From Amblyomma americanum (Eukaryota; Arthropoda; Arachnida; Ixodida; Ixodidae), in contig NC_135497.1 in NCBI RefSeq assembly GCF_052857255.1, positions 194,776,006 through 194,840,005 of the forward strand: a stretch of 64,000 bases of DNA, read 5' to 3'. Position 1 is the stretch's first letter, and each line of letters starts with the position of its first letter. The notes beneath the pieces are model-generated. The model was not told the DNA's origin. It ran no database searches and saw only the letters and a list, made by a program, of their open reading frames with translations. The position numbers and the translations under genes were made by a program. This document shows, piece after piece, positions 1 to 12,005 of the stretch.

Positions 1-2529
1 GAATGAACTTAGCACGATGGTATAAGAACTCACAAGGTCGCATGAAGTAAAGTGAACTTAAAGCGTGCCTTCGTGAGAAAGTGAATGTTTTGAACGTTAG
101 GCCATTTAACCGCACACTTTGCAAGGTAAGCTGGTGGTGTGCACAGAGCCGTTTTAGAGGATCTGGTCAGCCGTCAATTAGAGTTTCTTTGCACACGAAA
201 GAAAGATTGAGGCCCCATTTAGAGTGCGCTGGAACGCGCAGAAATGCCATCAAAACCAGCATTCATCCCTCAGGAAGTCCTTAGTAGCGCAGCTGCGAAT
301 TTTAGGCATTCTAAATACGGGTGCAATCGTTTTATTTTCCGGGTCGTATTTTATTAGAGATGTGATAGTGCGGAACTTCCGGCTGTACGTCTATTCTCGA
401 TTCACATGAAAATGTAGTTTGCCTGCTATTCAAAGCGGCGTGTCATAGGAATGCTATTTACTTTGCAGATTTTCGATCACATACAAATTATGTTAAAATA
501 AGAAGCATTCCTTTATTAGGCCAGTTCTGGTCAAGCGAGGTATGGCGTTCCACTCAATCCGATGTTGCTACAGTTAGTAACGTGAAACGCTCGAAAATTC
601 GTTCTCCTAATTTCTGAACACTTGTCCAGAATAGTTTCACAGCAGATAGTTTGTCAAATAGGTAGGCCTCCTCTAGCAGTACCAGTTATAACTAGCACAA
701 AATAGCAACGTAAGTTCTGTAATTTAGAGTAAATTTGCCTGGTTTCTGACGTCAAGACCACAACCTATTCACACCAGGCTTAATTCATTTTCTTGAAAAG
801 AATTCCCCCCCCCCCCCCAGAGTGCAAATGTTTGTATTTTTTTTCGCTGACATTTTAGTGCCCCCTAGTCATTTGCAGTTTTTTTTCCAGCTTGTTTTAA
901 GGCATGCCGTACACTGACTTACTACCGGAACAATGTGCATACCGTGTTTCAAACATTGCTGTACTGTTTTCGATCTGACGACTTTTTGTGCTTTGTGACA
1001 TTGATCAGCCTTGCACTTATACTTTATTTCTTATGTTTGGAGCTGAACAAGTATTCACTCATGATTTTATTCCTCCATTCATCAGTGCAAGAATTATTAC
1101 TCATGTACAGTAACGAAAAGTTTCCTGGGAGCACCAGGTCACGAAAAAATGCAAAAGCTACATTATTCTCAGATTACACGTCCTGAGGCTGAAGGATGAC
1201 AACGTGGCTGGTGTTTTTGCTTCACAGAACAGCCGAGCTCACGTGGGCACACAGATTACCGGTGGTGCGAGGCGACGGTTCAGAAAATGTAATAGGTTGC
1301 TAGGCATGAAGGGCTTACAGACGACGACAGCAACGTTTCGCACGTGCTCCCGCTGAATTGTGGTATCATGTGCTCAAATTCAACCATGTCGTGCCTACAG
1401 TCGTACTTCTAGCAATTTGAAAGTAAAATATTTTATATGGTGATGCTCTAATGTCCCAGTTGTTTCTGTCTCGGTTTTTATGCGTGTGTTTGTGTGCGTG
1501 TAATTGATCTACTGGCAGTCGCCAGAAAGTAAGTAAAATTAAAATCTGGGCGTGCGCCGCACTCAGTGTCGCTGTCGGTATAATCCGCCCACGAGAAGTA
1601 AAGCCGGTGACTTCAATTTTTACTGCTTCTTGTTGTGTCCAGCAGTCTGACATGGTTGCGAGACATAATTACGTATTTTCTGCAGAAACGGTCCGAAAAG
1701 AATGACTGCATATGACGTTAACAAAAATTATAAATCGATGGGTAACCGTTCATACTTCCCTGGCAGGGTACCGTTAATAGATAGAATCGTCAGCTGACGT
1801 TCTTTCCTTGCTGTTCGATGTCGGTGAACCATGCAGGGGCTGACTGAAAAAAAAAGATAGGAACCGGTTGCCGCCTACTCCACCGAGACACTCCGAGGAC
1901 CAGCGAGGCTATGCTAGTCTTGCTGCAACCAGACTAGAAAAGATCATTGAATGAACGAAAAAAAGCACCGTCTTACCAGAATACGGTTTTGGACAACCTG
2001 GTGTAGCAGTTGGTGGCCCCCTGCGTATGACTAGTGCTCAGTCCCCATCGGCCGTGAAGCAGCCGACCTGCAACTCTATCAATGGATGCATTATACAGCG
2101 AATAACTGAAGGCATATAGACACGCAAAGTGCAACAGGAGGCGTGAAATTAATATGGATTAAGCGAAACCACTATTGCGCAAATTGGGAAATGAACAATT
2201 GGCGCTGCTAACAAGGTGATGGAAGCCTTTGAGGAGTATATCTAATCCAAATAATCACGGCAGATGCATACCACGTGAAATAGATTATCAGATGAACAAG
2301 AATGCAGCGAAACACACTGTGCTCTCATTCCCAAATAAGAACAAACACAGCCCCGAAAAGGCAGAAATGTAGCCGATTTATGTTGCCAGTGCTCCCATAG
2401 GGTGCCGAAACATGGAGGATAACTGCAATCTGGTTCAGGATTTTGGCTTTTTTCCCCCAACAAGACGCCGGCAGTCACTGCTCAGCTTAACCGTCCGCTT
2501 CACTGGAAGCGTTACAGTTCCTGAAGAAT
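1..2529. other. No recognisable gene
   Basis: No reading frame of convincing length or family resemblance on either strand. The only structured item is a homopolymer C run at about 805-818. The sequence is AT-leaning and looks like ordinary intergenic or intronic DNA. Confidence 0.6.
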
Positions 2530-3510
2530 TAGTGCACGCACATTGGAGCTGGGGCCAAAATTTTGTACGCACCCTCAGCTTGAAAAAGCTCAGCTCTTGT
2601 AACTTGCGAGGAAAACCGCTTCAAAGGCCGGCTCCGACAAAGTCAACAGGTATATCATGGAAAGCATTGATGCCCTTCCTGCTACGGAAGAAGGCCCCAC
2701 CAGCCTTGACACATGCATGGTGCCAAGGCCGGTGTGAAGGCTCGAACAGGCGAACCTGGGACTTCAGCTGTCAGACAGGAAGGATGGGTTCGCTCTCTTC
2801 TCTGCGAAAGACTACAACCTAAAGTTGCAAGAAACAGTTTTTGAGTTTCCGGATCGCGGAAGGTGCAAGACCAACGAAGTTAAAAAGAATGCTATCAAGT
2901 TGTGCGATTCTAAAGGTTAGACAAAATTGTTCTCAGCCGTAAAGGACAGCCATGACCTGTGCCTACAAGGCTTTCTTGCAGCGAAGACTTGCAATACGGC
3001 TGCCCGTTTAGGACAATCGTCTTGAAACAAAGCGCATGACAGCACCAACTCGGCAGATTCCTGGAGATTTTTTTCCTCTGCAAGTGGATGATCCCTTCCT
3101 TGTCAGAAGTCCACAGGTTGTTCCAGAGTTTCTAAAAGAAATCGAGAGTCCCGGAAGGATTCACACCTCTTATGTGGATACCAAGGAGCTGTACTACTCG
3201 CTGCCACTACACCTGATCTGTGATATAGTCAGCGATTGCATGGAAGTTCCAGAATTGCTGTTGCATCAGCGTGAGCAGCGTCCTATAAGAACTTGACTTT
3301 CTACGTGGGTTCACGCTCTTTAGATTCCACGGAGATGTCTATGTGCAGAGAGGGGGCGTTTGCATTTGATCATGTTTGGTCTCCGTCTTGAGCGATCTCT
3401 TCCTGGTCCACTTCGGCCTGATGCTTCAAGTTGCCCTCCAAGATCATCCCATCATCAGAATATTGCATGCGCTTTGTCGGCGGCTTCCTGATTATTCTGA
3501 AGCCCTGAAA
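2530..3510 (+). pseudogene. Penelope-like reverse transcriptase relic
   Basis: A decayed RT reading frame that switches frame several times. The clearest part is 3084-3230: a stretch reading VDDPFLVRSPQVV followed by a 'DTKELYYSLP' block, which matches the Penelope-like motif DVKDLYYSLP. About 3330-3410 reads VYVQRGGVCI then a serine-rich 'VLSDLFL' block, the next conserved RT block in that family. Upstream, 2640-2960 keeps the N-terminal linker region and a degraded remnant of the 'KTHKP' area near 2970-3010. No intact ORF survives and no GIY-YIG endonuclease was seen downstream, so the copy is 3'-truncated or decayed beyond recognition. Assignment to Penelope-like elements rests on these motifs from memory; a LINE RT is the alternative. 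Confidence 0.65.
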
Positions 3511-3689
3511 GCCTGATGTCGCTGCAGAAACCAGGCCTATCCTCGACATTACGGGCCCACGCTCATTGTATTAAGCCTGACTAGCGAGCTTCTCGAAAAC
3601 AACTTCATTTTTAGTGCGACAGCGCTATTGTGATGGGCAAACCCTCAGAAAGATCTTGCTATGTTCAAGGGTTTGTGCCAAGTGAAATC

Positions 3690-3800
3690 AATAAAAAATA
3701 AATCAATTAAATTTCCGCGACTGGGATTCGAATCCGCGGCTGCACGAGCAGATCAGCTTGGCTGGCCACTGCGCGAGAGCACTAGGCTAAAGTTGCCACA
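3690..3800 (-). repeat. tRNA-derived SINE relic
   Basis: Read on the minus strand this has a pol III B-box-like core GGATTCGAATCCC (+ strand about 3722-3734), an A-box-like segment about 50 bp upstream (TAGCCTAGTG), and an A/T-rich tail running into 3680-3715. No intact cloverleaf is claimed. Confidence 0.55.
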
Positions 3801-4247
3801 AAACACGCTGTGTGTTAAACTGCAACACACTGTCGCGCTGTGCATCGCACATCTTCTTCTTCATCAACTAATACTACTATCAAACTAATATTCGCGCTTT
3901 GAGCTATGTGGCTGTAGTGACAGAGATGTGCGCTGCATGCGTTGATGTGGACAACGTTGTGGCGAAACAAGGCAGTAGAGCAATATGGGTTTGCGTTGAC
4001 AACACTGCTGCAGAAACACGGCACTGGTGCATAGGCCGCCGGCGTACATTTTGGTAAATTCGCATTTACGATGGTAAATTTTAAGGCGAGACAGTAGACA
4101 CCTCAATCGCACTTTCGGGTACGTGGCTGTGGCATACAGCAGCAAAAAAAACTGATTTCGCAAAATGTTTGGTTCTTCGCAATGCTAAACCGTCAGCTGT
4201 TTATTGACCTAGTCCTGACGATCAAGAAGTCCCATATTTGTTGGATG

Positions 4248-4464
4248 TACACAGTCTATGTCAAAAGTATACAGCCCAAGGGGTCTGCTTCTGAGCCCTG
4301 CAGCACGGTTCCTCTTGCATACTCAAGGACCCTAACCTCACGAAGGCGGGAGGAACTTAAGTCCTAAACCCTTCCAAGCTTGGTACAGTCAAATATGCTT
4401 AAGAGCCCCGCTACACGGTTTGGAAGCAGACCCCTTGGGCTGTATATATTTGACAAAGACTGTA
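4248..4464. repeat. Foldback MITE with about 45-bp terminal inverted repeats
   Basis: The ends 4250-4293 and 4421-4462 are near-perfect inverted repeats (shared core ACAGCCCAAGGGGTCTGCTT), and the similarity continues inward with more mismatches. Both ends abut a TA dinucleotide (4248-4249 and 4463-4464), as expected for a Tc1/mariner-type target duplication. There is no transposase, so it would be a non-autonomous copy. Confidence 0.6.
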
Positions 4465-6235
4465 CATGCCTCGCTTCCCAAAAAATGCTTCCTGCTTTAT
4501 AACTGTGCCCACTTCAAGTTGGTGAAGCCTGGCTTTGCAACCACTTCTCTAAGAAACGTCCACCGCAGATCCGGCCATCACGAAGTAGCAGCCAGCTTTG
4601 AGCCACAGGTACTGCGTCTACGGACGGTGGGATTCCCCGATCACCTTCGGCGCAGCCCATCTGCGACGCTAGTGCTCAAGATGCGCTGCAGTGTGGCAAC
4701 AAAATATAGAAAGGAGAGAGGCATACACGGAATTTGAGCGCAAGCTCAATGAGATCGGCGGAAGGGCTGCAGTCCTAGGGGTATTTCCGCGCCCAACAAG
4801 CTTGCTAGATTACGCAAACAATCAACACTTCCCGCCACAAGAAGACAGGCCGACTCGTGAAGCATGATTCATTTTGTGCAATGCCAAGAGAGCGTATACT
4901 GCCGACATTCCGCTCTCATGCGGCGGACGTTCGTATACTCGTCAATACGGCCGGCGTGGTAATGGTCGTCTGAGGGAGCGCGCTGCCTCGTTGAGGTCAT
5001 CAGCGCTCAAAATCAACCTCATGCTTTTCTGCCATGAGTGCCAAGACAAAGTACAAGCTAAGCCTTTATGAGCGCAATATCTTGAGGCATCGGGAACAGC
5101 TCACGTGCGAAAAATATTGTGGCCTTTGCATGTCAGCAAAAAGAGCGCTGTGTTTTTGCTCGCGACGGATACTGCTTACCTAGACAGCTAAAGATAGCTA
5201 ACCATGACCTTTAATTGATTTTGATTCCGCTGTCTGATATCTTCACCTTCGTTGTTTTTTTGTGTTCTCAACGCTGCCTATTTATTGTTCCGCTTGCTAT
5301 AAGCCTTTGATTGTTAGTAGCGCTCGTGTTGTAACTTCTGTCGTCCCGTTTCTTGCGCTAACTTCTGTGAGTCAAAGTGTGTGAATGCTAAGTGAAGAAA
5401 AATCAAATGGCCCAGTACCGCATGCAGGGATGAGATCAGGAATTTGCCTGAATATCGTAACGTCGACTGGAATAAGAGGAATAATTGGGCGTGATTGGGA
5501 GAACTCTTTCTCCTGCACTAGGCTCAGCTTGGGTGCTGCTGATACTGAGATGTAATAATAAGCAAAATCCGCTGCTCGAGGGGTCCTGGGGATGTCCAAC
5601 ACTAAAGCAGTGAGGATAAAATGATGCGGCCCCTAAAAATGAACGCCACATTACTCCACAGCTGACAAGAACACGGACTACGTTCGAGGCGCCTACAGTA
5701 CAAGTTTCCGATCCAAGCAACGCGCTCCTTTCAGCGGTATGCCGGTGCGTGCAGAGTTGCGGTGGCTATGAATTAGCGTGAACCAGCTGCGGGAAGCTCG
5801 CTCCTGGCGCACGCGGCACGCGCAGTACGGAGAAAGTGCGCGAGATAGCGGCACTGCTTCGCAAAACTGCCCGCAAGCGCTAAGATCTTATTTCGACGGT
5901 GTGCATTGGTGCAACTAAACATTTTTCAGTATTCCTCGTCGCTTACTTTCCCAGATTGTTAGCGACGATGACGGACTAGTTTATCTATTTAAAGAAGTAC
6001 ATAGAGCGTGACGAAGAAAACCGTCATTATTCATGCCATCTTTTTTCCGTACAAGTGAAAACACCGATGCTTGACCTTATAGCGTCAAGCGCAAGCGTAA
6101 ATCTTCCTGCTAGTTTTATGGACGGAGATATGCCCGACACCGATTTTCACTCTTCTAAAGTGGCGGTCGAAAACAAAAGTGACCTGATAATGAAGTTACA
6201 TTTCCATTGCGAACAAGAACCGAAGACATAACTGA
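4465..6235. other. No recognisable gene
   Basis: Several short open frames overlap here but none resembles a known family or shows consistent coding character. GC content rises around 5720-5880 without a clear feature. Confidence 0.5.
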
Positions 6236-6343
6236 ACAAATGTGAACTTGCGCGAAAACACGAAGACGAACACACCGAGACAGGACTGGCGCCAGTCCTG
6301 TCTTTGTGTTTGTCCTCATGTCGTCGCGCCAGTTCACATTTGT
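6236..6343. repeat. Long hairpin (foldback) repeat
   Basis: An almost complete palindrome. The outer arms ACAAATGTGAACT (6236-6248) and AGTTCACATTTGT (6331-6343) are exact inverses. The centre is an exact 26-bp palindrome at 6278-6303, symmetrical about GGC|GCC. The arms between are inverted with mismatches. The whole can fold into one hairpin of roughly 50 bp with almost no loop, a form known for small foldback elements. Confidence 0.75.
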
Positions 6344-6345
6344 GC

Positions 6346-7433
6346 AATAATGTCTCGTTACAACCACCCGCTCAAACTAAGGTATTGCAAGTATCAAACG
6401 GGCCGCTTTATTGTTTCCACTTATAAAGCTATCGTGATCAAAGAATTGAAGCAATGACTTGCCTAATGCCCCGAAGGCTGTATTGAGGCCCTTGTATTGG
6501 AAAACTCGTAAAATTTATATGCATAGAAAGATCGGCTTTAAGCGTGCTCAAGCGGTGGACAGCGCAAAAAGGAGCTGAACAATGCTTGCTGCTTGGAGCG
6601 CATTCGTTGCTGCGCTAGCAATTCTTTTTTTTTTTTCCGAGTACGAACAACGAAGAGAGGGCGGAAGTCAATGTCGAGGTGGGGCTCCATATGGATTACA
6701 GGCACGTAATCAGGGCGCAAGAGGCGCACATTCTGATATCCAACAGTCGCGCGACGCATCGCCGCCCCAACTTAGGCGGCATAGAGTTCACTCTATTCTC
6801 TTCCATATGTGACGTTCCTCGTGACTTGAGCTCTGCTGCAAGACACATGTCGCGTTTCATCAGGTCTGTTAAAATGGTATGGGCGTGTCGCGCCTTCGCT
6901 GTCGGCACGATTTACTGTAGGACCTGTTAGTGGTTCCATTTGTCTGGTGCCAACAGCCCAAAATAACTAATTCAATATAGGGGAGTCATTTTCGCGAATG
7001 GTCGATCAGCAATCGTTTATCAGAGCGTGCTTTGAACAGATATAGAGATACAAAAAACGGTATCAGTTTCAAAAATGCCGCCCACGAATTCAATTATGCA
7101 AAAACGGCCAAGTTTACATGCGCTCTTTGGATGCCTGCTCGGGCTGCTCCTAACAGGTGCCGCAGGTGAAATCACCGCTGACCCAGACACGCATCGCCGA
7201 TGGAGCGCATTGGCGCGTGAAAAATGGCACACTTGAGTGTGCGTCGTAACACTTTGTGTCATACGCACGGCTCAGCGAGTCGTTGCTAAGTCGCGCGCGC
7301 GCACCAGAATCCCGTGCTTGGCCCGTTCCTGTCAATGAAGACGTTTGTAGGAACAACGGGAACATACACGCCGACGCATGTGGTTCTGCACTGTTTTCAG
7401 TTCACCCTCATTAGCGAATCTTGATGACCCGCC
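6346..7433. other. No recognisable gene
   Basis: Short overlapping frames only. No family resemblance, RNA gene or repeat structure was recognised. Confidence 0.5.
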
Positions 7434-7535
7434 ATGGTGTTCGACTGCGATCCCAATGTCGCTGGATCGAATCCAGGTCACGGTGGCCGCAGTTCGATAG
7501 AGGGCGCCCGTGGGCTGTGCGATGTATCAAAGCAT
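7434..7535 (+). repeat. Probable tRNA-derived SINE fragment
   Basis: Contains the B-box-like GGATCGAATCC (7464-7474), then a GGTGGCCGCAGTTCGAT segment and a purine-rich body, an arrangement I associate with SINEs common in hard ticks. The A box and a tail are not clear, so this is a fragment at best. Confidence 0.4.
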
Positions 7536-8395
7536 AGGTATGAAGTGGTAAGAGGGATCTGGAAAGGGGTGATGGTTCCTAGTCTGATTTTCGGTAATGC
7601 GGTTCTGTGCATAAGACCAGATTTTAAAGCAAGGTTAGAAATCAAACAACACGGCGTAGAAAGGCTACCTTTGGGAGCACAAGGCAATACACCAAATCAG
7701 GGGGTCCAGGGTGATATGGGATGGGCGTCGTTCGAGAACATAGAAGCTAGCAGTAAGATAGCATTTGAGCAGCGATTGAGAAGAATGGAAGAAAAGCAGT
7801 GGGCTAGGACAGTTTTCAGATACCTGTACATAAGGAATGTTGACACGAAATGGTTGATGATTATGGATTTTTATGGCGCAAGGGCAGCTATGGCCAAAGA
7901 GCGCCATGTCACAAGGTATTTTTTATTTTTCTCAAGGTGGGGTCAGAGACCCATTTCCCAAGCATTTCACCCTAAATAAGCCGAGCACCAGACCAGGGGA
8001 AAGCTTGTACCCATTGTATCACCGGTGGGTACCCGGCGGCACTGGGGATCGAACCCCGCACCTCCCGCATACGAGGCGGATGCTCAACCACTGACACGAA
8101 ATGGAGAAAGTGAACTAGAAAATTGACAAGCAAATATCTCGAAAGCAGTAGGGGGGCAAATCAGCAATTATTGGTTAAGAAAAAGGTTAAAGAAACAGAG
8201 AACTCTGTGGAAAACGGCGATGCTGACAAAATCGGCACTGGTAACATACAGGATTTTTAAGCAGGAAATTGCCAAAGAAAATATCTGCGATAATTGTAGG
8301 GGAAGCTCTTTGTTGTTTGAGGCCAGGACGGGAGTTTTGCGGACTAAGACATATAGAGTCAGGTTGCGCATTCTTGCGCTCTCACCATACTCTCC
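7530..8395 (+). pseudogene. LINE reverse transcriptase C-terminal relic, split by a SINE
   Basis: Two pieces of one LINE ORF. The first (7530-7853) reads GIWKGVMVPSLIFGNAV, then a GNTPNQGVQGDMGW block and an 'RRMEEKQWARTVFRY' block. The second (8092-8395) ends with SSLLFEARTGVLRTKTYRV. This series is typical of the region downstream of the RT catalytic domain in arthropod non-LTR elements. The pieces are separated by a SINE flanked by a 13-bp duplication of LINE sequence. The second piece contains stops and frameshifts. The 5' end, endonuclease and catalytic RT are missing. Confidence 0.65.
7854..8091 (-). repeat. Complete tRNA-derived SINE with 13-bp target duplication
   Basis: On the minus strand it starts with a tRNA-like head: B box GGGGTTCGATCCCC at + 8045-8058, and an anticodon-loop-like CTCGTAT that would give anticodon CGU (Thr-like). 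A body of about 170 bp follows. Exact 13-bp duplications TGACACGAAATGG lie at 7841-7853 and 8092-8104, showing a LINE-mobilised insertion into the LINE relic. The same head and body recur at 27698-27855 and 46655-46812. Confidence 0.8.
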
Positions 8396-9235
8396 TCTTT
8401 CCACGATAATCACCTTCCGGTTACGTCGCTAGCATGCGTGGTGTTTGGCAGCTGGGCTACGCTCCCAGAAACTGCGTTAAATTATTTGTGCGAGTGTGCT
8501 GCCTTCGGCGAAGAAAGTCTAAGTGTAGGCCCTGTTGTGTGGTCTGGCGCGAAGATACCCACGGTATTCTCAGGCAGCGTATACAAGCCCCTGTGAGCAG
8601 GCATCACGGGTGCGATAGACGCCACACGACGCAAGCGTAGCTGGTCTTGTATGCAAAACATTCGGCTTCTGACGGCACGGAACGCCAGGTGCGACACGTA
8701 CCGAGTCTGCTCTAATCGCACCACTAATGGGGGGGGAGGGGGGGGACAACACTCGACAAGTGTGCGGATAGCAGACACGCACACCAAGAAAATTTTCAAC
8801 TCGCGGACTCCCTTCAACATTTCAAGATGTCGCAGTGTGCATTCAGGCACATAGTACAAGTATGCCGAGCTCACCTACAGTGTGACCCCGTTTAGCCACT
8901 AATTTTTCTGCGCCACAAATGGTGATAGGTGCCCGTACCGGCTGCGGATGTCACTCCACGTCTCCGTGAAGTCATGTGCACGCTCCAAATTTAGCGTGCA
9001 TCCCGCCGCTATTAATTGCAAGCATCGCGCACATTTAATCGTGCCAGAAACAGCTGGTTTGAATTTCTCAAAAAGTGCCAGTACCTTGAAATGGTGTCTG
9101 CTCAAATATGTTTTCCTCAAGGGTGGTTCACAATTTACGTCAGTCAGATAATTTAACACGGCAGAAATGCGCACTGCAAACAGTCATAGTCTTGGTCATA
9201 GGCGGATCTTGCTATCTTGGATTACGAAGAATATT
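8396..9235. other. No recognisable gene
   Basis: Contains a G-run at about 8730-8748 and short frames without family resemblance. Confidence 0.5.
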
Positions 9236-9350
9236 TAAAGCGGCGCGAAAAAATTAGAGCGATTACGAAACACAGAGACAACAGGACAGCAACAGCGCTA
9301 GTGGTCGTTTGTTTGTTTCTTCGTCGTATTCGTTTTATCGCGCTGCTTTA
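9236..9350. repeat. Small inverted-repeat element
   Basis: The ends TAAAGCGGCGCGA (9236-9248) and TCGCGCTGCTTTA (9338-9350) are inverted repeats matching at 12 of 13 positions. The interior is short, non-coding and partly self-complementary. Size and ends fit a MITE. No clear target duplication was found. Confidence 0.45.
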
Positions 9351-10859
9351 TCTTTTCATGGTGGCTAAACCTTGATTATCCACTCCTTCCTGAGCTTACA
9401 ATCTAGAGATAGCATGTGCAGGTTTACCTCGCCCTTCACTGCACAGTTCGAACACAGTGCTAAATAGAACGTGCGACTGCTTTTATGTTTTCTGCCCCTA
9501 CCTTTTGTTAAGGCTGCTTGAAAAAACGCAAGCGAAACCTAAGTTACAAACTAGAGTACTACTAGGCTGAACCGACTGAACTCAATGCGTAGAAGTTGGG
9601 CGGGAGGCACCGCATCAAGCCGGGCGACGTTCGCCGGTATCATCTCAAGGACGGTACCGGAGGAGGCCGCGTGGCGACGGCACCATACGCGAGGCCCAGG
9701 GAGCAGGCCCTTAACAACTGTCGCAGTAAAAGCATGCGCCGTATGCACTCTACGGGAATATTGCGCCCAATGGCGTCCACACTAGCACTACGGGAGCAGG
9801 TTCTTCTTAGTATTTTGGGTAGTCGACGCGTCAGAAGCCCAGTACAGACTAAATGCAATGAATCCCACTTATAAGCTGTCTGCGGACGAATCCCATGGTC
9901 CCAGGCATGGGTTTCAAGATTCGTTCAAGGGTGCTGGAGGGGAAGGAAGGGGGTGGGGCAGTTTTCTCGGCCGATTCGTGTGCCTCCATCTTGCGGAAAC
10001 CGCTTGCTCTGCGTGTTTCGTCCGCAGCATCAGCTCGCGCCAGGTGGCGGTACAGACACAACGAATTCAAAAATGAGAGATTTAGTAGTTGGCTGCCAGG
10101 GGCACTCTGACCCACTTTTATTTCAGGCTTTCTGCCCAGTCATACCCGGTCATGCACTCTTTCGTCAAGTTCGGCGATACAGGAAAGAGGGAGAATAAGC
10201 GTTTTGAGAAGAATATTTCAGCAAGTCGGAACAGTAGAGCTGCGGTCGTACACACCGTATTATTCCTATTTTTGGAGCAACGGTGACGCGAATGCGCATG
10301 CGTGACTAGTCCAACGAGCGTGTCCATGAAACCGCTGAAAGAGCAATCATAAATGTCATATGCCTGCAGCTGTGGGCGGTAGCTCTGAATGATGAATTAT
10401 TTGCGTGCCGCTGTCCTGAACAACAAATCAGCACGTGTTTCTGTCGTCACGTGCTGCAGGATTATATGGGGAGTCACATTTCCCGCAGGGCGTCAAGAAC
10501 GAAGCGAATTGCGTACCCGTGCTCCTTTTTTTTCGCGCGAAGCCCGTCCCAAAACTGCGCAATATCTAGTCATTAACTGAGAGATGCATTACACGTTTTT
10601 CACATCAATGAAACTGTTGAAAAGCAATTTGGAACCTAGTAAGATAAACGACGCCCTCGTTCGGTGCTAAAAGACTAAACTGAACAACACTGAACTTTGT
10701 ATCTCACAACGCGGCTCGATTAGCGAATTTCAATACAGTGATATCATGAAATATCGGGCACCGGTGATTTGTGCTGGGCCACCACAAATAACCTGGGGAT
10801 GGAGCAGCGAGTATTATTATTATCACTCACCATGTGTATATTTCAAGCAAAGTCCATGA
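9351..10859. other. No recognisable gene
   Basis: A GC-rich stretch at 9595-9740 and another near 9895-10050 contain overlapping short frames on both strands. None could be assigned to a family. Confidence 0.5.
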
Positions 10860-12005
10860 ACTTCATCATTTGCACCTTTGCTGAGAACTCCCCATCTTTG
10901 CATGGGGCAAGAAAGCCCGCTCTGGTGGTTCTGAGCTTCAAAAGTGGTGGAGGTGCGCATCCTTCATCAAGTCAATACTAAGCCACACTGCAGGAATGAC
11001 CGTTCTTCCGGAGAGCAGTGGAGCAGCCCGCGCAACGATGAAAGAATGTTGGGAAGTCCGACGCGAAACCCAGAAAGCTTCGAAGTTCTTTGTCTCAATT
11101 AGGTGTTGCGTAGGCTTCAAGAGCGCGTTTTTTTCTGGGTCGGGTCGAATGCTATCCTTCCTAAAAAGCTGTCCTAAGTCACTTCCTTGCTGAAGCCGAA
11201 ACAACAATTGCTGGGTTTCAGCTCGAAGGTGGCGTCTGATAAGGCACTAAGAACACTGCCAAGGCGGCGGATATGCCCATTGATATCATGGCTGTAGGCG
11301 ACGATGTTGTATAGGTAAGCGAGAGTTACTGGTGACTTCACATGCCCGGATACTGGGTGCTTGAGGCGTTGGAACGGGGATGGCGCGTTGCACAAACCAA
11401 ATTGGAGGTGGGTGGTAAGGAAGAGGCCTTCTGGTGTGGCGAAGGCAATTTTTTTGGCGCAGCATTGTCTAATGAAACTTGCTGCAGTATACAGCTCTCA
11501 AGTCCAACGCATTAAAGATTGGCATCCCTGCATCTTGTCTAGGGCATCGCCTAGTCTTGGTAAAGGATAAACGTCGCTCTTCGTGACGTTGTTCAGCTTC
11601 CTATAGTCGACTCAAAAATAGATTGTGACGTCTTTGTTGGCCGCTGACACATAAACAGGAGAAGACCATGGACTTGCCGAACGGACAACAGTGCCTTGCT
11701 CCAGCAACGATGAAAGTATGGAGACGGGTCGGCAGTTAGTTTCAAGCTCTTTTCTCCTTTGTTAAACACAGGAATGTTTTTTTTTTCTTTTTGAGATATC
11801 TGTAAAAATTCGAGAGCTGAAAATAAGGTTCCAGTAATGCAAGTATATACCTGAGCTTGAATCTGTCGCCTTTGGGGAGGCGATATAAATTAAAGGAGTA
11901 TGTAGCTCGGTCTGTGGTCACCGCGGTGTTAATTCGGTGATGGACCAAAGGCCCTTCTTTAAACTCAACAGGCGTGAATGGAATACGAGAGCGGTATCGA
12001 CACAC
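10860..12005 (-). pseudogene. Decayed Ty3-type reverse transcriptase
   Basis: Read on the minus strand, fragments of a Ty3/gypsy RT appear in order: a 'VHHRINT' pre-RT block (about 11935), a 'SPVYVSAANKD' then 'VDYRKLNNVTKSDVYPLP' block (about 11570-11670), 'ATPEGLFLTTHLQFGLCNAPSPFQR' (11350-11430, continuous with 11395), and 'LAYLYNIVAYS' (11310). The active-site YLDD is altered to YLYN. 'ELKPSNCCFGF' follows at 11180-11215. Many frameshifts and stops show an old dead copy. It is too degraded to align with elements A-C by eye, and no LTRs were found for it. Confidence 0.7.

Noticed and set aside
7434..7979. One 181-codon gene
   Set aside because: The frame is a chance join of a SINE fragment, a LINE relic and an antisense SINE.
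8020..8091. Functional tRNA-Thr gene
   Set aside because: The head has tRNA-like boxes but is fused to a SINE body with a target duplication, and the acceptor stem is not intact.
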